Positions 26,458 to 35,707 of a DNA stretch of 64,000 bases are shown here, one piece after another. The number at the start of each line of letters is the position of its first letter. The first letter of the stretch is position 1. The position numbers and the translations under genes were made by a program. The DNA is from Rhizobium sp. CIAT894 (GTDB taxonomy: Bacteria > Pseudomonadota > Alphaproteobacteria > Rhizobiales > Rhizobiaceae): assembly GCF_000172795.2 (NCBI RefSeq), contig NZ_CP020947.1, forward strand, positions 4,362,160 to 4,426,159. The letters run 5' to 3'. The notes below the pieces were generated by a model. The model did not search any database and had not been told where the DNA came from. It was given only the letters and a program-made list of their open reading frames with translations.

Positions 26458-27279
26458 ATGCGCATGACAAAGTTGTTTCTGGCGGCCGCTGCGGCAATGG
26501 GCGTCCTCCATGCGGTACCGGCGTTCGCGCAAGGACCGCAATGTGGCAATACCAGCGCCGGCTTCGACGCCTGGGTTGCCGATTTCAAGCAGACGGCAGC
26601 GGCCAATGGCGTCAGCCAATCGGTGCTGAGCCGCGCTTTCGCCAATGTCAACTACAATAAGCCGACGATCGCTGCCGACCGTGGCCAGAAGAGCTTCAAG
26701 CTCTCTTTCGACGCCTTCATGCAGAAGCGCGGTGGTGCCGCCGTCATTTCCCGGGGCCGTTCGATGAAGGCCGCCAACCAGGCGCTTTTTGCCTCGATCG
26801 AACGCCGGTTCGGCGTTCCGGCCGGCCCGCTGATCGCCATCTGGGGCATGGAGACCGGTTTTGGCAGCTATATGGGCAATCAGCATACGCTGTCGGCTGT
26901 TTCGACCCTTGCCTATGACTGCCGTCGTTCGGAATATTTCACCGACCAGCTCTATGCCGCCCTCCAGCTGGTCTCCGAGGGTTATCTGAGCCCGCAGGCC
27001 AAGGGTGCCGCCCATGGTGAAATCGGCCAGACGCAGTTCCTGCCGCGCAACGTGGTTCGCTTCGGCGCCGACGGCGACGGCGACGGCCGCGTCGACATGG
27101 TCGGCTCCCGCGCCGATGCGCTCGCCTCGACCGCGAATTTCCTCAAGGGCCATGGCTGGCGCGCCGGCGCCGGTTATCAGCCGGGAGAACCGAATTTCGT
27201 CGCCATCCAGGGCTGGAACGCTGCCAGTGTCTATCAGCAGGCGATCGCCTATATCGGCCAGCAGATCGACGGCAAATAG
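26458..27279 (+). CDS. Lytic murein transglycosylase, MltB-like
   Basis: A 273-residue periplasmic enzyme with a signal peptide (residues 1-25, cut after AFA). The SLT_2/MltB pattern is clear: AWVADFKQTAAANGVS, FAAxx-style repeat region, then IAIWGMETGFGSYMGN with catalytic glutamate E132, HGEIGQTQFLPRNVVRFG, and ADALASTANFLKGHGW. It cleaves the MurNAc-GlcNAc bond to give anhydro-muropeptides. No lipobox cysteine follows the signal, so it is soluble rather than lipid-anchored. It is shorter than E. coli MltB and lacks a C-terminal peptidoglycan-binding domain. Confidence 0.9.
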   Translation: MRMTKLFLAAAAAMGVLHAVPAFAQGPQCGNTSAGFDAWVADFKQTAAANGVSQSVLSRAFANVNYNKPTIAADRGQKSFKLSFDAFMQKRGGAAVISRGRSMKAANQALFASIERRFGVPAGPLIAIWGMETGFGSYMGNQHTLSAVSTLAYDCRRSEYFTDQLYAALQLVSEGYLSPQAKGAAHGEIGQTQFLPRNVVRFGADGDGDGRVDMVGSRADALASTANFLKGHGWRAGAGYQPGEPNFVAIQGWNAASVYQQAIAYIGQQIDGK

Positions 27280-27302
27280 GCCTTCATCGACAGCGATACC
27301 CG

Positions 27303-27331
27303 AAAACGCCGCTGCGACATGCGGCGTTTTT
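27303..27331. terminator. Bidirectional terminator between transglycosylase and diguanylate cyclase genes
   Basis: AAAACGCCGC / GCGGCGTTTT perfect 10-bp stem with an 8-base loop and T-runs on both strands; its right edge touches the stop codon of the convergent diguanylate cyclase gene. Confidence 0.85.
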
Positions 27332-28944
27332 CATATGCGGGAATCAAAACCGCTGCCGGATGCCGACTTGCGTCGCTCCTCCTGCGCCGGCACGGTCGCC
27401 CCCGAAACGACGCAGTTGCGGCCGGAGGCCTTGGCAGCGTAGAGCGCCAGATCGGCGCGTTTGACCAGATCCTCGAAGTTCCGGTTGGCGGCTTCATTGG
27501 CCCGGCCGGCACATCCGAAACTCGCCGTCACCTTGAGCACCTCGCCGCTCGGCAAGGGGATTTCCGCCGCCTCGATCGCTATTCGCACGCGCTCGGCAAC
27601 GCTTGCCGCATCGTCGGGCGTCGAATCCGGCAAAAGCGCCAGAAATTCCTCGCCGCCATGGCGCACCAGGAGATCGAAGGACCGGAAATTCTCACGCGCG
27701 ACGCCCGCGACCTGCCGGAGCACGGCATCGCCGGCATCATGGCCGTTGACATCGTTGATCTTCTTGAAATGATCGAGGTCGAAGAGCACGACGGAGATCC
27801 AGCGCGACCCGTGCTCGGCCTGCGTCAGAAGCGCCGATGCGGCGACCTCGAAGCCGCGCCGGTTGTAAAGGCCGGTCAGAAGATCGGTCTGGGCGGCGTT
27901 GCGCAATTCGCCGACCAGCGCCTCCCGATCTCGCGTCAGCCGGTCGATCAGACGCAGGCCCCTTGCCGCCAGCACCATCACCAGGGTGGCGAGAATAAGC
28001 AGGCCGGCGCACAGCGCCAGGATCCGCGTCAGGTGCAAATGCGAGCGTGTCGAAAAGTTTTCACCGGTCTCGTGAATATCTCGCGCGGCCTCGATCATTT
28101 TCTGCTGGAGGAAACTCATGCGCTCGCTCTGCGCGGCGGCCCAGACGTCGCGCACGGCGCGCGTCGGCCGCGATCCGGCGAGGATGGCATCGGTGATCGC
28201 ATTCGCCTTCACCTGCTCGCTGCGACCGAGATAGGCGACTATGTCGCGCACGATCGGCGCCGCAGAATGGAAGACCATGTGGTCCATGCCCTCGCCGATC
28301 ATGACTTTGCCCTGCACGAACAGTTCCACCGGAAACCGGGCGGAAACGCCATGGTCGAGGTAGCGGGTGCCGATGCCGGTGATCAACCTTTCACCGTAGT
28401 AGGTCAGCATGATGCCCATCAGCTGGTTGGATTTCTCCAGCAACACCGGATCGTTGATCAGCGGTGAAAGCGCATCGACGACAGCAAGCTGCTTGAGAGC
28501 CGAATACCAGTAGATCGAACCGGGATCGCTGCCGAAATAGCGGCCTTGGTCGACGGCGCTCCGCGCAGCAACGATGCGGCTATAGGCTAGGCTGAGAACC
28601 GACAATTCTTCCACGAGGCCTTCATCGAGCGTGTCGCGAGGGGGCAGGCTGGCATAGAAAGCCCGGCGTTCGCGATCGAGCGTCACCCGGCTTCGTTGCA
28701 TCTCGATGGCCGTGCTGCTGTTGGGACGCGCGAGATAGTGGCGGGTGGCGCCGATTTCACTGAGGATCTCCGTCGCGGCGATCGACCCGCCGCGGGCAAG
28801 CACGTCGGCGAACTGCCGGTCTTTCTCGAGATGCCGGTATTGCAGGACCGAAGCCCGTATGACGATGAGGCCTTCAATGAGCATGAAGACGAAAGGCAGC
28901 ATGATCGCGGCCAGGATAACCCTTTTGATGGTCTCGAACTTCAT
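27331..28944 (-). CDS. Membrane diguanylate cyclase (GGDEF)
   Basis: A 537-residue inner-membrane protein (ATG at 28944; TTG at 28950 is also in frame). Membrane helices at about 8-28 and 307-327 flank a periplasmic sensor of about 280 residues without a domain I recognise. The C-terminal GGDEF domain (about 353-510) starts TDLLTGLYNRRGF and has the active site as GGEEF (430-434), which is catalytically competent in known cyclases. An inhibitory I-site RxxD (R421-D424) sits five residues before it, so product feedback is expected. It should make cyclic di-GMP in response to a periplasmic signal. No EAL domain is present. Confidence 0.9.
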   Translation of the reverse strand: MKFETIKRVILAAIMLPFVFMLIEGLIVIRASVLQYRHLEKDRQFADVLARGGSIAATEILSEIGATRHYLARPNSSTAIEMQRSRVTLDRERRAFYASLPPRDTLDEGLVEELSVLSLAYSRIVAARSAVDQGRYFGSDPGSIYWYSALKQLAVVDALSPLINDPVLLEKSNQLMGIMLTYYGERLITGIGTRYLDHGVSARFPVELFVQGKVMIGEGMDHMVFHSAAPIVRDIVAYLGRSEQVKANAITDAILAGSRPTRAVRDVWAAAQSERMSFLQQKMIEAARDIHETGENFSTRSHLHLTRILALCAGLLILATLVMVLAARGLRLIDRLTRDREALVGELRNAAQTDLLTGLYNRRGFEVAASALLTQAEHGSRWISVVLFDLDHFKKINDVNGHDAGDAVLRQVAGVARENFRSFDLLVRHGGEEFLALLPDSTPDDAASVAERVRIAIEAAEIPLPSGEVLKVTASFGCAGRANEAANRNFEDLVKRADLALYAAKASGRNCVVSGATVPAQEERRKSASGSGFDSRI

Positions 28945-29040
28945 CGCCAATCGCCACGGTGATCAAAACGTCGGTCGTGCGCGACCAATTCACGGGCAGC
29001 TTAACAACAATTCTTAAAAAACTGATAAAGCGGTTCGTCC

Positions 29041-29682
29041 TTAGATTTCGGGACGAATGAAGTCACGTGTCTCAGCATCCATCACCCAGAGTTCGCCTGT
29101 GGAAATATCGAACCATGCGCCGTGGAGATGCATTTTTCCCGCTTCCTCGAGCGCCTTGATGTCGGGAAAGCTTCTGAGATTGTTGATCGAATTGCGGATC
29201 GACACACGCTCCAGCGCCGTTTGCCGCTCGGCGGCCGTCATCACGTCGTTGCTCTGGATCTGCTCAGCGGCGGGCTTGACCAGCGACATCCAGCGGCCGA
29301 TGAAATCGCCTGGCGACAGCGGCTCGGCATTCGGATCGAGTGCTGCGCGGATACCGCCGCAACGGCCATGACCCATGACGACGATATCGGAGACCTTCAG
29401 GGCCTGCACCGCAAATTCGAGCGCCGCCGAGGTCGAATGGAAATGGCCGTCCGGCTCGTAGGGCGGCACCATGTTGGCGACGTTGCGGATGACGAAGAGC
29501 TCGCCCGGGCCGGCATCGAAGATCAGCTCGGGTGCCGCACGCGAGTCCGAACAGGCGATAACCAAAGTGCTCGGACTCTGACCGTTTTCGGCAAGCAACC
29601 GATACCTGTCGCGGGCGTCGGCATAACGCCCGTTCATGAAGTTGCGATAACCGTCCAGAAGTGGTGTAGGAAAACGCTGCAT
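29041..29682 (-). CDS. Beta-class carbonic anhydrase
   Basis: A 213-residue zinc enzyme that interconverts carbon dioxide and bicarbonate. Zinc ligands are C44 (in ACSDSR, with D46 and R48 as the catalytic dyad), H105 and C108 (in GHGRCGG). The ATG at 29682 (MQRFPTPLLDGY) is chosen because the remaining 15 residues of the open frame are not family-like; the ribosome binding site is weak (AGAAAG). It follows the pyridoxal kinase gene by 72 bases on the same strand and could share its transcript. Confidence 0.93.
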   Translation of the reverse strand: MQRFPTPLLDGYRNFMNGRYADARDRYRLLAENGQSPSTLVIACSDSRAAPELIFDAGPGELFVIRNVANMVPPYEPDGHFHSTSAALEFAVQALKVSDIVVMGHGRCGGIRAALDPNAEPLSPGDFIGRWMSLVKPAAEQIQSNDVMTAAERQTALERVSIRNSINNLRSFPDIKALEEAGKMHLHGAWFDISTGELWVMDAETRDFIRPEI

Positions 29683-29754
29683 GCTTTCTGGATTAGCGCG
29701 CGCGGAGAATAAGATCAACTGCTGCACTGCAAAATGCGTGCATCGGCCGATGCG

Positions 29755-30630
29755 TTATTTTTTCCGCCGCTGTACCGGATGCACGAGCCGGCGCATCTGC
29801 ACCATGGCCATCGGCGTCGAAAGGCTGGACGCATCGCTTGCCAGCATCAACTCATTGCTGCCGCGCTTGACGGCGCGCGCCAGCACCTCGAAAACGCTGG
29901 CCGTGGCAAGCTGCAGCGCCTTTTCATCCTCCAGGCCGGAAAGCAGGCGCGACAGGAAGACCGCGGCAAGCAGGTCGCCGAGACCGTTCGGCGGATTTTC
30001 AACGACCCGGTGCTCGGCAAGCAGCGCATGCCGGCCGGAAAGATAGAGATTGCCGGTACCGCCGGCCATCATCGGCACGGCCGAAGTGACGAGCATGCGC
30101 GATGGCCCGAGTGCCAGCGCCGCCTCCATGATCGCACTGTTATCGTCAAGCGCCGCCCCCGAAAGCCATGCGAGTTCGTAGCGGTTCGGCGTCGCCAGCG
30201 AAGCAAGCGGGATAAGATGATCGCGAATGGCCTCGGCTGTCGCTTCCGGCACATAGAGGCCACCGAGATCGCCCATGACGGGATCGCAGACATAAAGCAG
30301 CTCGGGATTGTTCTGCCTGAGCGCGGCGATCAGCCGGGCAACGGAGCGAGCCTGGGCGGCATTGCCGAAATAACCCGAAAGCACCGCCTTGACTTCGCCG
30401 ATCCAGGGCGCGCGGATCAGATCGTCGATCGCCGCGTCGAAATCGGCTTCCGCGAAGGTCAGCCGGGTCGAGCGGCCGTGGCCGGGATGCCAGGGCAGCA
30501 CGATGGTCGGCAGGGCCCAGACCGGATGGCCGAGCGTCTCCAGCGCAAAGACTGCCGCCCGGTTTCCGACCGAACCGCGCACCACATGGCTGGAGATGAC
30601 GATGACTGCGCCCGCTGCATTTTCCGACAT
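29755..30630 (-). CDS. pdxY: Pyridoxal kinase (PdxY/PdxK type)
   Basis: A 291-residue ribokinase-family enzyme that phosphorylates pyridoxal in the vitamin B6 salvage route. ISSHVVRGSVGNRAAVFALETLGHPVWALPTIVL is the family N-terminus; LYVCDPVMGDLGGLYV and the ATP-side sequence PNGLGDLLAAVF, with the catalytic aspartate, follow. The anion-hole motif reads GLGD instead of the more usual GTGD. The ATG at 30630 (MSENAAG) is preferred over an upstream frame extension. The C-terminal basic tail (VQRRKK) is unremarkable. Confidence 0.9.
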   Translation of the reverse strand: MSENAAGAVIVISSHVVRGSVGNRAAVFALETLGHPVWALPTIVLPWHPGHGRSTRLTFAEADFDAAIDDLIRAPWIGEVKAVLSGYFGNAAQARSVARLIAALRQNNPELLYVCDPVMGDLGGLYVPEATAEAIRDHLIPLASLATPNRYELAWLSGAALDDNSAIMEAALALGPSRMLVTSAVPMMAGGTGNLYLSGRHALLAEHRVVENPPNGLGDLLAAVFLSRLLSGLEDEKALQLATASVFEVLARAVKRGSNELMLASDASSLSTPMAMVQMRRLVHPVQRRKK

Positions 30631-30906
30631 GATACCAGGATCCGAATGATGATCGCGTTGATGATCTTTTTGACGTCGCGCTGTCAACCATTCTTCACGT
30701 GGGCATGGAAATGTGGGGCGAAATGAAAAACCGAAAAAGGGGCGCTTTCATCCGATTTGGCCAGGAAAGCGGAAAAATCTCCAAGAATTTCCCATTTTCG
30801 GCGTCAAAAAAGCATCAAAATGGTCCTTCAGGCCTCCATTTTAGAGATTTTTTCGAGGAATCTTCTGCTAGCTTGCAGAAAATCAGTCCATTGCAGGAGG
30901 CGATCC

Positions 30907-33900
30907 ATGGCTGCCAGAAACAATCCGAAACGGGAAAAGCAGATCGAAAATGCGCGTAAGATCGCCAAGGCGACAAACGAGCCGCATCTCGATCCGGAAA
31001 TCCTCTTCGGCCGGGCCAGCAATGACGATCTCGAACTCTATACGGCTGATATGCTGGCGCTCTCCGCAGTGCATTCCGCCAAGGAACTCGCTGCCTGGAA
31101 CGGCAAGGCGCCGCGCGTCAGCATCGACACCATTGCCGATGTCACGCCTGACGGCACCGCCGTCTCGGTGCTTTCGGTCACCGATCGGAACATGCCCTTT
31201 CTCTATGAATCGGTCATGGGAGAAGTGACGAGCACGCACCGCGACCTGTTCATGGCCGTGCATCCCATCCTGGTGATCGAAAAAGGCAAGGCACCCACGC
31301 TTTATTCCGCCGACCAACCGAGCGATCCGGCGGCGCGGGTCAGCCACATCCAGCTTCATATCGCCCCGCTCAATTCCGCCCAGGCCGCCGATCTCGTCAA
31401 GCGCATCGAAACGGTGCTGGAACAGGTCCGCCTGTCGGTTTCCGACTGGAAGCCGATGCTCTCCAAGCTCGATGGCGTCATCGCCGAGCTTGCCGCCAAC
31501 GGCGCCGGCCGCAGGAAGGCCGAACATGCCGAGGCGATCGCCTTTTTGAGCTGGCTGCGCGACGAGAATTTCACCTTCCTCGGCATGCGCGAATATGTCT
31601 ATTCCGGCAAGGGTTCCGATGCCAAGGTGGAACGTGACAAGGGCGCCGGCCTCGGCATTCTCTCCAATCCTGACGTTCTCGTGCTGCGCACCGGCAAGGA
31701 CGCCGTGACAACGACACCGGAGATTCTTGCCTTCCTCGACGGTCCCGACTTCCTGATCGTCACCAAGGCGAACGTGAAATCGATCGTCCATCGTCGCGCC
31801 TATATGGATTATGTCGGCGTCAAGCGTTTCGACGCCAAGGGCAACGTCACCGGCGAACTGCGCATCGTCGGTCTTTTCACCTCGACGGCCTATACCTCGC
31901 TCGCCGCCGAAATCCCGCTGCTGCGTTCCAAGATCGAGAAAGTGAAGGAGCATTTCGGCTTCGACCCAATGAGCCATTCCGGCCGCATGCTCGACAACAC
32001 GCTGGAATCCTATCCGCGCGACGATCTTTTCCAGATCGACACGACACTGCTTGCCAGTTTTGCCGAACAGATCAACGATCTGGCCGACCGGCCGCGCGTG
32101 CGCGCCCTGCCGCGCATCGACCATTTCGACCGCTTCGTCTCGGTGATCGTCTACGTGCCGCGCGAGGAATATGATTCGATCGTCCGCGAACGCATCGGCA
32201 CCTATCTGAAGACGGTCTATGACGGCCGCGTCTCCGCCTATTACCCGGCTTTCCCGGAAGGCGGCGTGGCACGCGTGCATTTCATCATCGGCCGTTCCGG
32301 CGGCAAGACCCCGCGCATTCCGCAGGCCAAGCTCGAGCAGGTGATCCGCGAGATTACCGCCCGCTGGGACGATCGTTTCGAGGCGCTGGCCGGACCCAAG
32401 GCGCCGAAAATATCGGTCGACCAGGCCTTCCAGGATTCCTTCACTCCGGAGGAAACGGTGGCCGACCTCGCCGATATCGGTGCCTGCGCCGCCGGCGAGC
32501 CGCTTCGTATCCAGTTCTACCATCGCCAGGAAGATGAGGGCCGGACCCTCTCGCTGAAGATCTTCCACGCCGGCGGCCAGCTGGCGCTGTCGCGCCGCGT
32601 GCCGCTTCTGGAAAATCTCGGCTTCAATGTCGTCAGCGAACGCACCTTCGACATCGGCGTGCCGGCTGCCGCTGGAGAAACGAAGCTCGTGGTGCTGCAC
32701 GATATGGAGCTCGAGACCCGCACCGGCGGCGAAATCGATCTGCAGCGTTATGGCGCCGCTCTCGAGGAGGCTTTCGTCGCCGCCTTCGCCGGCACGATCG
32801 ACAATGACAGCTTCAACCGGCTGATCCTGTCGGCCGGGCTTTCGGCACGCGAGGCCAACGTGCTGCGCGCCTATGCGCGTTATCTCCGCCAGGCCGGCAT
32901 CGCCTATTCGCAGGATTATATCGCAACGACGCTCGACAAATATCCCAGGATTGCCGCCGCGATCTTCCGGCTGTTCCACGATACGCTCGACACCAGGCTT
33001 TCGGAAAAGGCCCGCGTCAAGAAGCTTGCCGAGCTGCATCAGGCGATCGAGGCCGAACTCGCCAACGTGCCGAGCCTGGACGACGACCGCATTCTGCGCC
33101 GCTACGTCAATATCGTCGATGCGACGCTGCGTACCAATTATTTCCAGAAGAACCCGGACGGGTCGCCGAAGCCGATGCTGGCCTTCAAGCTCGATCCGCA
33201 CCTCGTCGACGGGTTGCCGGAACCGAAACCCTTCCGCGAAATGTTCGTCTACGGCGTCGAGGTCGAAGGCGTGCACCTGCGCTTCGGCAAGGTGGCGCGC
33301 GGCGGTCTGCGCTGGTCTGATCGCGCCGAAGATTACCGCACCGAAGTGCTCGGCCTCGTCAAGGCGCAGCAGGTGAAGAACGCGGTCATCGTGCCGGTCG
33401 GCGCCAAGGGTGGCTTCTATCCGAAGAAACTCCCCGTTGGCGGCAACCGCGATGAGATTTTCAATGCCGGCCGCGAGGCTTACAAGACCTATATCCGCAC
33501 GCTGCTGTCGATCACCGACAACATCTCGGGTGCCGAGATCGTGCCGCCGAAGGATACGGTGAGGCTCGATGGCGACGATCCCTATTTCGTCGTCGCCGCC
33601 GACAAGGGCACGGCAACCTTCTCCGACACCGCCAATGCGCTGGCGCAGGAAGCCGGCTTCTGGCTGGACGACGCCTTCGCCTCCGGCGGCTCGGCCGGTT
33701 ATGACCATAAGAAGATGGGCATTACCGCCCGCGGCGCCTGGGAAACCGTCAAACGCCATTTCCGCGAAATGGACATCGACATCCAGACGACCCCCTTCAC
33801 CGTCGCCGGCGTCGGCGATATGTCGGGCGACGTCTTCGGCAACGGCATGCTGCTCTCTCCCAAGATCAGGCTGATCGCCGCCTTCGATCACCGCGACATC

Positions 33901-35682
33901 GTCATCGATCCCGATCCAGACATGGAAAAGACGCTGGCCGAGCGCCAGCGGCTTTTCAACCTGCCGCGCTCGAGCTGGCAGGATTTCGACAAAAGCGTTC
34001 TCTCGAAAGGCGCGATGATCATTTCCCGCGCCGCCAAGTCGGTAACGCTGACGCCGGAGGCGGTTGCCGCGATCGGCATCGACAAGGCGGTGGCGACCCC
34101 CTTCGAGATCATGACCGCGATCCTGAAAAGCCCGGTCGACCTGCTCTGGTTCGGCGGCATCGGCACCTATGTGAAGGCTCCTTCCGAAACCGACACCGAA
34201 GTCGGCGACCGCGCCAACGACCCGATCCGCATCACCGCGACGGAGGTCCGCGCCAAGGTGATCGGCGAGGGTGCAAACCTCGGCGTCACCCAGAAGGGCC
34301 GCATCGCCTACGGCCTCAAGGGCGGACGCTGCAACTCCGACGCCATCGACAACTCGGCCGGCGTCAACACCTCGGACGTCGAGGTCAACATCAAGATCGC
34401 GCTGGCCGCCGCCATGCATGACGGGCGCCTGACGCGCGCGAAACGCGACCAGCTTCTGTCGTCGATGACCGACGAGGTGGCGGTACTCGTGCTGCGCAAC
34501 AACTATCTGCAGTCACTGGCGATCTCGCTGACGGAGCGCAAGGGCACGGCGAACGGCCTGGAACTTGCGCGTTTCATGACCGTTCTCGAAGGCGCCAAGC
34601 AGTTGAACCGCAAGGTCGAGACATTGCCGGACGAAGCGACGCTGGCCGAGAGATACGCCGCCGGCAAGCCGCTGACCCGGCCGGAAATCGGCGTGCTGGT
34701 GTCCTATGCCAAGATCGTGCTCTTCGATGCGCTTGCTGCCAGCGACCTGCCTGACGATCCCTATTTCACCGCGACGCTTTCCAATTACTTCCCGGTGAAG
34801 ATGCAGAAGTCGAATGCCGGCGATATATCAGGCCACCGGCTGAAGCGCGAAATCATCGCGACGGTGCTTGCCAACGAGGCGATCAACCGCGGCGGGCCGA
34901 GCTTCACCGTCGCCATGATGGACGCAACGGCGGCTTCGGCTCCGGAAGTCGTGCGTGCAGCGATCGTCGCCCGCGACGGTTTCGACCTGACCAGGCTCTG
35001 GTCCGAGACGGATGCGCTCGACGGCAAGGTGTCCGGTCAGTTGCAGAACCGCATCTACGAGGAGATCAGCCACAGCTTCATCGTGCTGACACGCCTGCTC
35101 CTGAAGACCGGCATGGCCAAGGCCGACATGGCCGAAGTGATTAGCCGGCTGCAGGCTGCCCTGAAGAAGCTGAAACCTGCCTTCGCCGAACAGTCGGCCA
35201 GCGATGCTGCCGCACGCCAGGCGGAATATGCGCAGGCCGGCGTGCCCGAAAAACTCGCCGCCGAGATCGCCAATCTCCACAGCTTCGCACTGGTGCCCGA
35301 GATCATGCAGATTGCCGAACGCACCGGTGAGCCGCTGGTGCGCGCCGCAGAGAATTACTTCGCGGTGTCGCAGACCTTCCGCATCGCCCGGCTGCTGGCG
35401 GCAGGCGGACGCATCCTTACCTCCGATCATTACGAGAATCTGGCGTTGGCCCGCAGCATCGACCAGATCGCCAGCGCGAGGCGCGATATCGTCATCTCCG
35501 CGCTCTCCGATCACGGCAAGGAGAAGCTTCCCGTCCAGGCCTGGCATGCGCAGGATCGCATCCGGATCAACCGCATCGTCGAGGAGCTTTCGAGCCTCAG
35601 CGACGGCGGCGATCCCAATCTTGCGCGTATTACCGTTGCTGCAGGTATCCTGACCGATCTTGCGCGCGACCGGGTGAGGTGA
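30907..35682 (+). CDS. NAD-specific glutamate dehydrogenase, large (GDH-180-like) type
   Basis: A 1,591-residue enzyme that oxidises glutamate to 2-oxoglutarate with NAD, mainly in amino-acid catabolism. The ATG at 30907 has CAGGAGG 7 bases upstream; the frame extends further but without support. N-terminal ACT-like and helical regulatory regions fill about the first 700 residues; the catalytic core begins near 798 with RGGLRWSDRAEDYRTEVLGLVKAQQVKNAVIVPVGAKGGF, then GSAGYDHKKMGITARGAWE and the dinucleotide region GIGTYVKA through EGANLGVTQKGRI. Size matches the bacterial large GDH family. The UMF1-type permease starts 25 bases after it, probably in the same operon. Confidence 0.96.
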   Translation: MAARNNPKREKQIENARKIAKATNEPHLDPEILFGRASNDDLELYTADMLALSAVHSAKELAAWNGKAPRVSIDTIADVTPDGTAVSVLSVTDRNMPFLYESVMGEVTSTHRDLFMAVHPILVIEKGKAPTLYSADQPSDPAARVSHIQLHIAPLNSAQAADLVKRIETVLEQVRLSVSDWKPMLSKLDGVIAELAANGAGRRKAEHAEAIAFLSWLRDENFTFLGMREYVYSGKGSDAKVERDKGAGLGILSNPDVLVLRTGKDAVTTTPEILAFLDGPDFLIVTKANVKSIVHRRAYMDYVGVKRFDAKGNVTGELRIVGLFTSTAYTSLAAEIPLLRSKIEKVKEHFGFDPMSHSGRMLDNTLESYPRDDLFQIDTTLLASFAEQINDLADRPRVRALPRIDHFDRFVSVIVYVPREEYDSIVRERIGTYLKTVYDGRVSAYYPAFPEGGVARVHFIIGRSGGKTPRIPQAKLEQVIREITARWDDRFEALAGPKAPKISVDQAFQDSFTPEETVADLADIGACAAGEPLRIQFYHRQEDEGRTLSLKIFHAGGQLALSRRVPLLENLGFNVVSERTFDIGVPAAAGETKLVVLHDMELETRTGGEIDLQRYGAALEEAFVAAFAGTIDNDSFNRLILSAGLSAREANVLRAYARYLRQAGIAYSQDYIATTLDKYPRIAAAIFRLFHDTLDTRLSEKARVKKLAELHQAIEAELANVPSLDDDRILRRYVNIVDATLRTNYFQKNPDGSPKPMLAFKLDPHLVDGLPEPKPFREMFVYGVEVEGVHLRFGKVARGGLRWSDRAEDYRTEVLGLVKAQQVKNAVIVPVGAKGGFYPKKLPVGGNRDEIFNAGREAYKTYIRTLLSITDNISGAEIVPPKDTVRLDGDDPYFVVAADKGTATFSDTANALAQEAGFWLDDAFASGGSAGYDHKKMGITARGAWETVKRHFREMDIDIQTTPFTVAGVGDMSGDVFGNGMLLSPKIRLIAAFDHRDIVIDPDPDMEKTLAERQRLFNLPRSSWQDFDKSVLSKGAMIISRAAKSVTLTPEAVAAIGIDKAVATPFEIMTAILKSPVDLLWFGGIGTYVKAPSETDTEVGDRANDPIRITATEVRAKVIGEGANLGVTQKGRIAYGLKGGRCNSDAIDNSAGVNTSDVEVNIKIALAAAMHDGRLTRAKRDQLLSSMTDEVAVLVLRNNYLQSLAISLTERKGTANGLELARFMTVLEGAKQLNRKVETLPDEATLAERYAAGKPLTRPEIGVLVSYAKIVLFDALAASDLPDDPYFTATLSNYFPVKMQKSNAGDISGHRLKREIIATVLANEAINRGGPSFTVAMMDATAASAPEVVRAAIVARDGFDLTRLWSETDALDGKVSGQLQNRIYEEISHSFIVLTRLLLKTGMAKADMAEVISRLQAALKKLKPAFAEQSASDAAARQAEYAQAGVPEKLAAEIANLHSFALVPEIMQIAERTGEPLVRAAENYFAVSQTFRIARLLAAGGRILTSDHYENLALARSIDQIASARRDIVISALSDHGKEKLPVQAWHAQDRIRINRIVEELSSLSDGGDPNLARITVAAGILTDLARDRVR

Positions 35683-35707
35683 GACAGTCCGCTGCAAAAA
35701 GGAGCGG

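Noticed and set aside
30883..34419. 1,178-codon open frame on minus opposite glutamate dehydrogenase
   Set aside because: It is antisense to a certain gene, has no family-like sequence, and comes from high GC in third codon positions.
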